NCBI GenBank assembly: GCA_002424525.1
Contig: DIKJ01000159.1
Span: 1 to 10,036, forward strand
Length of the DNA stretch: 10,036 nt
Direction: 5' to 3'
Source: Bacteroidales bacterium UBA5621
GTDB lineage: Bacteria; Bacteroidota; Bacteroidia; Bacteroidales; VadinHA17
The translations under genes and the position numbers were made by a program. The notes under the pieces were generated by a model. The model was not told the origin of the DNA. It searched no databases and was given only the letters and a program-made list of their open reading frames with translations. Below, piece after piece: positions 1 through 6,697 of the stretch (positions within the stretch are counted from its first letter, which is position 1; each line of letters begins with the position of its first letter).

Positions 1-1956
1 TTCAGGGGCATTGACAGGGTAAGGGAAGCCATGCATTCGGTCTTCCTTTATCATGCAATAAGGGCAGGTCTCGATATGGGCATAGTGAATCCCGGCATGC
101 TGCAGGTTTACACCGAGATTGAGCCCGATCTGCTTCATCTGACGGAGGATGTGATACTTAACCGCAGGAAGGATGCCACCGAGAGGCTCATTAAATACGC
201 GGAAGGGCTTAAGAATGAAGGGAAGAAGGAGGAGAAGGCTGATGAATGGCGTTCACTCCCGGTGGCGGAGAGGATAAGGCACTCCCTTATAAGGGGCATC
301 GACCAGTATATTGAACAGGATGTTGAAGAGGCCCGCCATCTGTATGCGCGGTCGATAGAACTTATAGAGGGTCCACTGATGGGAGGGATGAACGAGGTCG
401 GCGACCTGTTCGGCTCGGGAAAAATGTTCCTCCCTCAGGTGGTCAAGAGCGCCAGGGTGATGAAGAGAGCCGTTTCTGTACTTTCGCCATACATAGAGCA
501 GGAGAGCGGGGACGGGGAAAAGAAAAATGCCGGAACGGTTCTTCTTGCTACAGTGAAAGGGGATGTGCATGATATCGGGAAAAATATCGTGGGAGTGGTC
601 CTGTCGTGCAATAACTATGAGATCATTGATCTGGGTGTTATGGTCCCGGCAGAGAAGATAATAGATACAGCAATAAGTGAGAGAGCCGGCTTCATAGGAC
701 TCAGCGGGTTAATAACGCCGTCGCTCGAGGAGATGGTGCATGTAGCTTCCGAGATGCAGAGGCGCCGGGTCAATATTCCGCTGCTTATCGGGGGGGCCAC
801 CACCTCGGAGGTACATGCCGCAGTGAAGATCGATCCTGCCTACGCGAACTGCGTGGTGCATGTTAGGGATGCTTCCAGGGCGGCAGGAGTGCTGTCGTCC
901 CTGCTTCAGGAGGACAATAGCGCTTTCACCGCTTCAGTAAAGGAGAAATACAGAAGGCTGAGGGAGGAGCACCAGGCACGCCGGATAACAAGAGAACTGA
1001 TCCCGTTAATCGAAGCCAGGGCCAACAGGCTTAAGATCGACTGGAAATCGGCGATACCTGCGAAACCTCTCAAACCAGGGCTTCACCTTATCAGGGAATT
1101 CAAACCGGAAGAGCTCTTCAGGTATATCGACTGGACTTTCTTCTTTTATGCCTGGAAACTGACCGGAAAATATCCGGCCATTTTCGACGATCCTGTAAAG
1201 GGCACGGAGGCGAAGAAGCTTCATGAAGATGCGCTGAGGTACCTTCAGGAGATCATCGACAAAAAGATAGTTACGGCAAACGGGGTTTTCGGCCTCTTTC
1301 CCGCCGTTTCGAACGGGGATGATGTGAAGGTGTTGTCGGAGAACAACATAGGAGAGGTGAAGGCACTCTTCAGGTTCCTGAGGAATCAGGAGAGGAAGGA
1401 GAGGGGAGTTCCCAACCTCTGCCTGGCGGATCTCATTGTCCCGGAGGCCACCGGCCTTGTCGACTCGATAGGCGCCTTTGTTGTTACGGCAGTTATCGAC
1501 AACGAAGCTCTTGCGGAATACAGGGATGATGATTATGCCATCATCATGATAAGGATACTGAGCGACCGCATTGCGGAGGCGGCCGCAGAACTGCTCCACG
1601 AAAAGATACGGAAGAGATACTGGGGTTACGCCCGGGACGAGGAGCTTACTCCCGAAGAACTTTTCAAACTTAACTATAAAGGGATAAGGCCGGCACCGGG
1701 TTACCCTGCATGCCCCGATCATACAGAAAAACGTGTTATATTTGACCTCCTCGATGCAGAGAAGCTTATAGGAGCGGGACTTACGGAGAATTTTGCCATG
1801 ACGCCGCCCGCGGCGGTATCAGGATATATCTTCGCTCACCCTTCAGCGACCTATTTCAATATAGGGAAGATAGGGAAGGACCAGCTTGAAGAGTATGCAT
1901 CGAGAAAGAATATGAGTGTTGAGGAGGCTGCCAGATGGCTCGCTCCAAATTTATGA
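1..1956 (+). CDS. metH: Methionine synthase, cobalamin-dependent (MetH), 3' part; 5' end outside the window
   Basis: Transfers a methyl group from 5-methyltetrahydrofolate through methylcobalamin to homocysteine, giving methionine in the cytoplasm. The frame is open from base 1, so 651 codons of a protein usually near 1200 residues are visible; the homocysteine domain and most of the folate domain lie upstream. Visible in order: the end of the pterin-binding barrel (GIVNPG, then EDVILNRR); the helical cobalamin cap ([20 protein letters not shown], about 387-447); and the B12-binding Rossmann domain with the DxHxxG motif in GDVHDIGKN, whose cobalt-ligating His is codon 568-570, followed by SGLITPS and IGGATTS. 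The C-terminal activation domain has [15 protein letters not shown] (from 1687) for AdoMet binding and ends WLAPNL, as in E. coli MetH. All key motifs are intact, so this is a self-reactivating MetH that needs an electron donor encoded elsewhere. metF follows after 12 nt. Confidence 0.97.
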   Translation, partial: FRGIDRVREAMHSVFLYHAIRAGLDMGIVNPGMLQVYTEIEPDLLHLTEDVILNRRKDATERLIKYAEGLKNEGKKEEKADEWRSLPVAERIRHSLIRGIDQYIEQDVEEARHLYARSIELIEGPLMGGMNEVGDLFGSGKMFLPQVVKSARVMKRAVSVLSPYIEQESGDGEKKNAGTVLLATVKGDVHDIGKNIVGVVLSCNNYEIIDLGVMVPAEKIIDTAISERAGFIGLSGLITPSLEEMVHVASEMQRRRVNIPLLIGGATTSEVHAAVKIDPAYANCVVHVRDASRAAGVLSSLLQEDNSAFTASVKEKYRRLREEHQARRITRELIPLIEARANRLKIDWKSAIPAKPLKPGLHLIREFKPEELFRYIDWTFFFYAWKLTGKYPAIFDDPVKGTEAKKLHEDALRYLQEIIDKKIVTANGVFGLFPAVSNGDDVKVLSENNIGEVKALFRFLRNQERKERGVPNLCLADLIVPEATGLVDSIGAFVVTAVIDNEALAEYRDDDYAIIMIRILSDRIAEAAAELLHEKIRKRYWGYARDEELTPEELFKLNYKGIRPAPGYPACPDHTEKRVIFDLLDAEKLIGAGLTENFAMTPPAAVSGYIFAHPSATYFNIGKIGKDQLEEYASRKNMSVEEAARWLAPNL

Positions 1957-1968
1957 TTACCAGATCTT

Positions 1969-2922
1969 ATGAGTGTTATCGATAAAATTAAAAATTCCGC
2001 GTCGCCGCTGTTTACATTTGAGTTATTACCGCCGTTAAAGGGTCACAGCATCGAGAGGGTCTATAAGGCCATCGATCGTCTGATCGAGTTCTGTCCGGCT
2101 TATGTAAATTTCACTTCGCACCGGAACGAGACGGTCTATTACGAACGTCCCGACGGACTGCTTGAGAAGAGGACGGTGAGGAAAAGGCCCGGGACCATTG
2201 CCCTGGCGGCCGCTGTGAAGTACAAGTACAACATACCGGTTGTTCCTCATGTGCTATGCGGAGGCTTTACGAAGGAAGAGACAGAGAATGTGCTGATCGA
2301 AATGAATTTCCTGGGTATTGATGACGTCCTTGCCCTGAGAGGCGATCCCCAGAAGGGATTCAGGAGCTTCATTCCGGAGAAGAACGGGCACACGTACACC
2401 CACGAGCTGATCAGGCAGATTGTCAATATGAACAGCGGGAAGTATCTGGAAGAGACGCTTATAGGAATGGCTCCAACATCCTTTTGCATCGGCGTGGCCG
2501 GATATCCCGAGAAACATTTCGAGGCGCCCAACCGCCAGGCCGACATGGAGAACCTGAAGCACAAGGTCGATGCCGGCGCGAGCTATATTGTGACGCAGAT
2601 GTTCTTCAACAACAGCAAGTTCTTCAGGTTCCGGGACGAATGCTCTAAAATGGGTATCAATGTCCCTATTATCGCCGGCATTAAACCCATTTCAGCACTG
2701 AACGATATAAATCTTTTGCCGCAGACATTCCATATTGATGTGCCTAACGAGCTGGTGTCGGAGCTGAAAAAGTGCAAGACCGACGAAGATGCGAGGGAGG
2801 CCGGTATCGAATGGGCAACGATGCAGTCGAAGGAGCTTTTAAAAGCAGGCGTGCCGGGAATACATTACTATACTCTCGGAAGATCGGATAATATTGCCAG
2901 GATCGTTAAAGCGGCGTTCTGA
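1969..2922 (+). CDS. metF: 5,10-methylenetetrahydrofolate reductase (MetF)
   Basis: Flavin-dependent reduction of 5,10-methylene- to 5-methyltetrahydrofolate, the methyl donor used by MetH encoded just upstream. The 317-residue TIM barrel carries family motifs: FELLPP near the N terminus, with Glu18 matching the catalytic Glu of E. coli MetF (FEFFPP); VPHVLCGG (92-99); LALRGDP (121-127), with Asp126 at the folate-binding position; GVAGYPEKHFEAPN (175-188); and KVDAGASYIVTQMFFN (199-214), followed by PIIAGIKPI. It is slightly longer than the 296-residue E. coli enzyme because of an insert around residues 60-85. The ATG at 1969 is chosen because FELLPP falls at the expected distance and the metH stop is only four codons upstream in the same frame. 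No Shine-Dalgarno is seen, and the 12-nt gap makes co-transcription with metH very likely. Confidence 0.96.
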   Translation: MSVIDKIKNSASPLFTFELLPPLKGHSIERVYKAIDRLIEFCPAYVNFTSHRNETVYYERPDGLLEKRTVRKRPGTIALAAAVKYKYNIPVVPHVLCGGFTKEETENVLIEMNFLGIDDVLALRGDPQKGFRSFIPEKNGHTYTHELIRQIVNMNSGKYLEETLIGMAPTSFCIGVAGYPEKHFEAPNRQADMENLKHKVDAGASYIVTQMFFNNSKFFRFRDECSKMGINVPIIAGIKPISALNDINLLPQTFHIDVPNELVSELKKCKTDEDAREAGIEWATMQSKELLKAGVPGIHYYTLGRSDNIARIVKAAF

Positions 2923-2944
2923 GTTACAGCCTCGTAATCAGGCC

Positions 2945-2976
2945 GACCCCCTCAGGCCCCCCTGGGAGGGGGGTAA
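2945..2976 (+). repeat. G/C-run palindromic repeat, left copy (short form)
   Basis: Seen directly: GACCCCC, then TCAGG, then a 7-bp hairpin CCCCCCT/AGGGGGG (2957-2963 with 2967-2973, loop GGG), then TAA. It has two C arms and one G arm, so the G run at 2968-2973 could pair with either C run. Read against the reverse complement of the repeat at 3016-3064, it matches throughout except that the central GTCCCGC hairpin is replaced by TCAGG. I read it as a REP-like interspersed element; the stem may also end metF transcription, although no T-run follows. Confidence 0.8.
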
Positions 2977-3061
2977 TGCGCTGGACTTAAAGAGAATTGT
3001 AATAGTCATTGAAGATTAACCCCCCTGCCAGGGGGGTGTCCCGCTTTAGCGGGACGGGGGG
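2945..3061. terminator. Possible bidirectional transcription end between convergent metF and metK
   Basis: metF (+) and metK (-) converge on this 139-bp gap, which contains three very stable GC stems in two inverted repeats. Both transcripts would fold strong hairpins soon after their stop codons: at about 2957-2973 for metF and within 3020-3055 for metK. No run of T follows any stem on either strand, so these are not classical intrinsic terminators. A role in stopping polymerase or protecting 3' ends is an inference from position and stem strength only. Confidence 0.4.
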
Positions 3062-3064
3062 TCA
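3016..3064 (-). repeat. G/C-run palindromic repeat, right copy (full form), inverted relative to the left copy
   Basis: On the + strand: CCCCCCT/AGGGGGG hairpin (3020-3026 with 3030-3036, loop GCC), then a second perfect 7-bp hairpin GTCCCGC/GCGGGAC (3038-3044 with 3049-3055, loop TTTA), then a second G run at 3056-3061. The C run at 3020-3025 can pair with the near G run or, enclosing both elements, with the far one, so two mutually exclusive folds exist. The outer edge of the repeat coincides with the metK stop codon (3062-3064). The structure resembles the abundant intergenic palindromes of many Bacteroidota genomes; I infer, but cannot verify, that it is multi-copy. Confidence 0.8.
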
Positions 3065-4405
3065 TAAATTAAATTCTTCCTTTATTTTGTCGACATAATC
3101 AAGCTTTTCCCAGGCAAAGAATTCCACCTTTTTGGTGTAAACCTTCTTTCCGTTGCCATTCACTTTTACCGGTTTACTGCCCGGGACCTCGTAATAGACA
3201 TCCACATCGGCAACAAAGGGATCCCTTCCGAAATGTCCGTACGAAGCAGTTTTCAGGAAGACCGGGTTTTTCAGACCGAAGCGCGCGATGATGGCATAGG
3301 GCCTCAGGTCGAACAGTTTATTCACCTTTTGTCCTATAGCACTGTCGCTCAGGATATTGCCTTTAGAGTCCTTAACTTTTGCCGTACCGAATGTATTTAC
3401 AAAGAGGCCGACAGGGTGTGATACTCCGATAGCATAGGCAACCTGTATGAGCACCTGGCTGCAGACGCCGGCAGCCACCAGGTTCTTGGCGATATGACGG
3501 GCGGCGTAGGCTGCCGATCTGTCAACCTTTGAAGGGTCCTTTCCCGAGAATGCCCCGCCTCCGTGAGCGCCATGGCCCCCGTAGGTGTCGACTATGATCT
3601 TGCGTCCGGTAAGGCCGGTATCGCCGTGAGGGCCCCCTATGACAAACTTTCCTGTCGGGTTGACAAGGAGCTTCATGTCGTCGGTAAAGAGTTTCCGTAT
3701 CCTTGCAGGCAGTTTTTTTCTGACCCTGGGGAAGAGGATGCTCCTCAGGTCCGCAGCGATCTTCTCCTGCATCGCTTTTTCCGCGGCCCTGACGGCCCTG
3801 ACCGACCCGCCGGCAGGCAGTACGAATTCGTCGTGCTGGGTGCTGACCACGATGGTATCGATACGCAGTGGCTTATTGTTATCGTCATATTCGATGGTTA
3901 CCTGCGATTTACTGTCGGGCCTGAGATATTTCATCTGCTTTCCCGTTTTCCTGATCACTGCCAGCTCGTGAAGGATGATATGTGAAAGCTCAATGCTGAG
4001 AGGCATGAAGTTATCCATCTCGCGGCAGGCATATCCGAACATCATTCCCTGGTCGCCTGCTCCCTGCTCTTCGGGCTTCTCCCTTACGACCCCCTGGCGA
4101 ATGTCAACCGATTGCTCGTGAATTGTCGATATCACACCGCATGAGTCGCAGTCGAACCGGTACTCGGCCTTTGTATATCCTATATCCCTTATTACTTTTC
4201 GTGCGGTCTCCTGGACATCAACCCAGCCTTCTGTGCGCACCTCGCCACCGCAGATTACCAGTCCGGTCGTCACAAAAGTCTCGCAGGCTACCTTCGATTC
4301 AGGGTCCCAGCGAAGGAATTCATCAAGAAGTGCATCTGAGATCTGATCGGCAACCTTGTCGGGATGCCCCTCGGATACAGATTCGGAAGTAAAAAGATAT
4401 CCCAT
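3062..4405 (-). CDS. metK: S-adenosylmethionine synthetase (methionine adenosyltransferase, MetK)
   Basis: Makes S-adenosylmethionine, phosphate and diphosphate from methionine and ATP in the cytoplasm. The 447-residue product has the family motifs: the ATP-binding EGHPDK (12-17) near the N terminus; the signature [12 protein letters not shown] (115-126); [14 protein letters not shown] sequence (here [10 protein letters not shown], 164-173); and the P-loop-like [19 protein letters not shown] (282-300). The family-typical HFGRDPF (391-397) precedes the C-terminal [11 protein letters not shown]. It is about 60 residues longer than E. coli MetK, mainly from an insert around residues 195-240 and a longer tail. 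The ATG at 4405 is chosen because [16 protein letters not shown] begins there as in relatives, and an in-frame stop lies just upstream. It has its own promoter and a SAM-II-like leader (4473-4524). Its stop codon abuts a palindromic repeat. Confidence 0.97.
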   Translation of the reverse strand: MGYLFTSESVSEGHPDKVADQISDALLDEFLRWDPESKVACETFVTTGLVICGGEVRTEGWVDVQETARKVIRDIGYTKAEYRFDCDSCGVISTIHEQSVDIRQGVVREKPEEQGAGDQGMMFGYACREMDNFMPLSIELSHIILHELAVIRKTGKQMKYLRPDSKSQVTIEYDDNNKPLRIDTIVVSTQHDEFVLPAGGSVRAVRAAEKAMQEKIAADLRSILFPRVRKKLPARIRKLFTDDMKLLVNPTGKFVIGGPHGDTGLTGRKIIVDTYGGHGAHGGGAFSGKDPSKVDRSAAYAARHIAKNLVAAGVCSQVLIQVAYAIGVSHPVGLFVNTFGTAKVKDSKGNILSDSAIGQKVNKLFDLRPYAIIARFGLKNPVFLKTASYGHFGRDPFVADVDVYYEVPGSKPVKVNGNGKKVYTKKVEFFAWEKLDYVDKIKEEFNL

Positions 4406-4472
4406 ATGAATTTAATTTTTTCAGTTAAACAAAAGATGGGAAAGCTGGTCGACTGACGAAACGGGAATATTA

Positions 4473-4524
4473 CTGTTTTAGCATTTTTTCCTGTGGTTGC
4501 AATCAGAACAAATCTTTCCACCAG
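4473..4524 (-). ncRNA. SAM-II class riboswitch (candidate) in the metK leader
   Basis: Read on the minus strand, this 52-nt segment has the SAM-II architecture. Stem P1 is GUGG (4521-4518) with CCAC (4496-4493), extended by G.A, U.G and C-G. The P1 loop carries GAUUUG (4514-4509), then UUCUGA, then UUGCAA (4502-4497). The 3' tail is GCUAAAACAG (4482-4473). A pseudoknot forms between CUGAUU (4506-4501) and the split partner AAU (4485-4483) plus CAG (4475-4473), leaving the conserved GCUAAAA as the asymmetric loop that binds AdoMet in SAM-II. GAUUU-N7-UUGCAA has the same spacing as my recollection of the crystallised 52-nt metX SAM-II RNA. The gene downstream makes AdoMet, so feedback repression is the expected logic. 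SAM-V has a similar core and is the main alternative. The metK ATG is 67 nt beyond, and no intrinsic terminator is visible between. Confidence 0.85.
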
Positions 4525-4535
4525 AATCGTTGATG

Positions 4536-4566
4536 CAAATGAAGTAAAAAAAATCGAGAAAGCAAA
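4536..4566 (-). promoter_or_regulatory. Bacteroidota-type promoter candidate for metK
   Basis: Minus strand: TTTG (4566-4563) as -33 box, 19 nt spacer, then TTCATTTG (4543-4536), a one-mismatch match to TAnnTTTG. Transcription would start around 4530, about 5-10 nt before P1 of the riboswitch, which fits a leader RNA. The -33 box lies 4 nt beyond the gldA-like stop codon. Confidence 0.55.
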
Positions 4567-4570
4567 GGAT

Positions 4571-5485
4571 CTATCCTTTTGTAAGAAGTCTGAAAACCTC
4601 TTCGAGGTTGCTCTCCTTTTTCTGCAGGGAGAGAACAGTAAGGTTGTTATTCACTGCAAATGAGAAGATTGCAGGACGGATATCCTCTTCAGAATCAGCT
4701 TCAATGATCCAGATATTATCTTTTAAATTTCTTACGGCAGAAACCCCGGGTACTTTGGAGATGGCGTCGTTATCGGCGATCCTGTCAAACTCGACCGTCA
4801 CGGTCTGTCCCGTCTGTTTTATTTTTGACCAGAGGTTGCTTTTCTCCTCGTCGGCCACTATCCTGCCCCTGTCGATAATGATGACCCTGTCGCAGATGGC
4901 CTCTACCTCCTGCATTATATGCGTTGAAAGCATGATGGTCTTCTCTTTTCCGGCCTCTTTGATGAGGTTTCTGATCCCGACTATCTGGTTTGGATCGAGT
5001 CCTGTGGTGGCCTCATCGAGTATAAGAATCTCCGGATCGTGGATAAGTGCCTGGGCAAGGCCCACTCTCTGGCGGTATCCTTTCGACAGGGAACCTATTT
5101 TTTTATTCTGTTCAGGCTCGAGCCCGGTGACGCTGATGATCTTGCCGACCGCCTCCTTCTTTGGCCGGGCATTCTTATAGAAAGAGGCAACGAACCCAAG
5201 GTACTCCTTTACATACATCTCGGGATAGAGGGGGTTGTTCTCGGGAAGATACCCGATAAGCTTTCTTATTTCGAGGCTGTCGCTGCTGCTTTCGATACCT
5301 TTCACAAGGACCCTCCCGGACGAGGCGGGCAGGAACCCTGTAATTATCTTCATCATGGTTGATTTGCCGGCGCCGTTGGGCCCGATAAAACCGACTATCC
5401 TGCCTGTTTCAATAACGAAGGAGACGTTATCGAGAGCCTTCTGTTCTCCGTAGAATTTTGTAACTCCCTGTACTGCAATAGACAT
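4571..5485 (-). CDS. gldA: ABC transporter ATP-binding protein, GldA-like
   Basis: Cytoplasmic ATPase subunit of an ABC transporter, 304 residues: one nucleotide-binding domain (about 1-220) plus a C-terminal extension (about 225-304). Seen motifs: Walker A GPNGAGKST (35-43); YLPENNPLY at the Q-loop (79-87), with Glu where many ABC proteins have Gln; signature LSKGYRQRV (133-141); Walker B ILILDEATTGLDP (153-165); H-loop His189. The length, the MSIxV N terminus and the LPENNPLYPEMYV segment resemble GldA, the ATPase associated with GldF/GldG in gliding Bacteroidota. No permease gene is next to it: metK lies downstream and a divergent gene upstream, so its membrane partners must be encoded elsewhere. 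Homologues occur in non-gliding relatives, so the symbol denotes family membership and not motility. A promoter candidate lies upstream. Confidence 0.85.
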   Translation of the reverse strand: MSIAVQGVTKFYGEQKALDNVSFVIETGRIVGFIGPNGAGKSTMMKIITGFLPASSGRVLVKGIESSSDSLEIRKLIGYLPENNPLYPEMYVKEYLGFVASFYKNARPKKEAVGKIISVTGLEPEQNKKIGSLSKGYRQRVGLAQALIHDPEILILDEATTGLDPNQIVGIRNLIKEAGKEKTIMLSTHIMQEVEAICDRVIIIDRGRIVADEEKSNLWSKIKQTGQTVTVEFDRIADNDAISKVPGVSAVRNLKDNIWIIEADSEEDIRPAIFSFAVNNNLTVLSLQKKESNLEEVFRLLTKG

Positions 5486-5516
5486 AATGAGGTTCTGAGG
5501 GTTTCGTCACTGACCG

Positions 5517-5548
5517 CTAAGATAGGGCTTTGGCATATTATCTGCAAA
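5517..5548 (-). promoter_or_regulatory. Bacteroidota-type promoter candidate for the gldA-like gene
   Basis: Minus strand: TTTG (5548-5545), 20 nt spacer, TATCTTAG (5524-5517), one mismatch to TAnnTTTG. The predicted start would give a short leader of about 25 nt before the ATG at 5485. The intergenic region to the divergent DUF362 gene (5486-5617) also holds a 10-bp palindrome, CCCTGCAGGG (5554-5563), of unknown meaning; I see no good promoter match on the + strand. Confidence 0.4.
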
Positions 5549-5617
5549 CATGACCCTGCAGGGAGGAGTGAATTAAAATTATTGTATTTTTATCGGTTGT
5601 CACCAAAAACTAAAATC

Positions 5618-6673
5618 ATGAGTTCATATAACCGTCGCGATTTCCTGAAAACGTCCCTGATGGGAGGAGTGGCGCTGGCAAGCATGAATCCCCTGAGTGT
5701 CATCGCTGCAGAAAAAAAAGTACTGGCCGGTCCTGCCCGGGTTGCCCTTACGCATGGCGACAACAGGGCTGATATTGCGTTCCGTTCCCTATCGTACTTC
5801 TCGAAGGAGATAAAACAGGCTATCGGCAACAAGCTTGTGATACTGAAACCCAATAATGTGTCGATAGATGTACCGCTCGCAGCGACTCATGCCGACACCC
5901 TGGAGGGTGTTCTTGAATTCCTCTGGTCTATCAACAAGCTGAAGAACGTCGTGATAGCAGAGTCGGCGGCCAACGGGCCCACTCTGGATGGCTTCAGCAA
6001 CTACGGGTACCAGCGTCTGGCGAATAAATATCAGGTAAGGCTGGTGGATCTCGACCAGGAGAAGTTTGATATTGTGTATGTGTTCGACGAAAAGAGTTTC
6101 GCTCCGCAGAAGGTGAGAATGTCATCGATGCTTCTCGACAGCAACTCGTATATTGTTTCGGTTGCCAGGATGAAGACGCACGACCGTGTGATTGCCACCC
6201 TCTCGCTGAAGAATGTTGTTTTCGGGGCGCCGCTAAAGGATCTGGGGTTTGCCTGGGGTTCGGCCCGGAAGCCCGGAACGGTGATAGACAAACCGATCGT
6301 TCACGGTGGCGGTTTCCGGGGCATAAACTATAATCTCTATGCTCTCTCGCAGAGGCTCCATCCGCATCTGGCTCTCATCGACGGCTTTGAGGGGATGGAG
6401 GGGAACGGGCCCAACAACGGTACCCCCGTCGATCACCGGATCTGTGTGGCAAGTACCGACTGGTTCTCTGCCGACCGTGTGGGGATAGAACTGATGGGAA
6501 TAGACTTCGCTAAAGTCGGGTATCTTAATTATTGCGCCAGGACCGGCGCAGGCCCTGCGGACCTGAGCCAGATTGAGATCCTGGGTGAAGAGGTCGCCAG
6601 ACATGTGAAAACCTATCAGCTGAGCAAGAATATCGAAAACCAGCTCGTCTGGATGAATCCTGTGACTGCCTGA
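5618..6673 (+). CDS. Tat-exported DUF362 domain protein
   Basis: Function not established. The 351-residue protein begins MSSYNRRDFLKTSLMGG, a twin-arginine signal (Arg6-Arg7, then DFLK) followed by a hydrophobic stretch to about residue 31 ending VIAAEKK. It should therefore be folded in the cytoplasm and exported across the inner membrane. The rest has DUF362 hallmarks: VILKPNNV, MKTHDRVIATLSLKNVVFG (KTH and LKN), and IDGFEGMEGNGPNNGTP. The 4Fe-4S ferredoxin domain found in some DUF362 proteins is absent, and few cysteines are present. The ATG at 5618 is preferred over an in-frame TTG at 5582 because it puts the Tat motif at the very N terminus. A symporter gene follows after 24 nt, so the two are probably one transcript. 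The substrate, and whether it binds metal or an anion, cannot be told from the sequence. Confidence 0.9.
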   Translation: MSSYNRRDFLKTSLMGGVALASMNPLSVIAAEKKVLAGPARVALTHGDNRADIAFRSLSYFSKEIKQAIGNKLVILKPNNVSIDVPLAATHADTLEGVLEFLWSINKLKNVVIAESAANGPTLDGFSNYGYQRLANKYQVRLVDLDQEKFDIVYVFDEKSFAPQKVRMSSMLLDSNSYIVSVARMKTHDRVIATLSLKNVVFGAPLKDLGFAWGSARKPGTVIDKPIVHGGGFRGINYNLYALSQRLHPHLALIDGFEGMEGNGPNNGTPVDHRICVASTDWFSADRVGIELMGIDFAKVGYLNYCARTGAGPADLSQIEILGEEVARHVKTYQLSKNIENQLVWMNPVTA

Positions 6674-6697
6674 GGAAACCCCCGATAAGCCGGAGCT

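Noticed and set aside
1006..1722. Open minus-strand frame of 238 codons
   Set aside because: It is opposite the intact MetH activation domain and has no recognisable domain or promoter.
3563..3985. Open plus-strand frames of 110-140 codons
   Set aside because: They are antisense to the conserved core of MetK; low-complexity composition and no family resemblance.
4288..4521. Possible leader peptide or small gene of 77 codons in the metK leader (minus)
   Set aside because: It overlaps both the aptamer and metK in another frame, and its peptide is simply the translated leader RNA followed by metK shadow sequence.
5554..5563. CCCTGCAGGG palindrome as an operator between the divergent genes
   Set aside because: A 10-bp palindrome alone is expected by chance often enough, and it does not sit on a recognised promoter element; mentioned only as an observation.
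5582..5617. Upstream TTG start for the DUF362 protein, adding 12 residues
   Set aside because: It would put a charged extension before the twin-arginine motif; ATG at 5618 gives a normal Tat signal.
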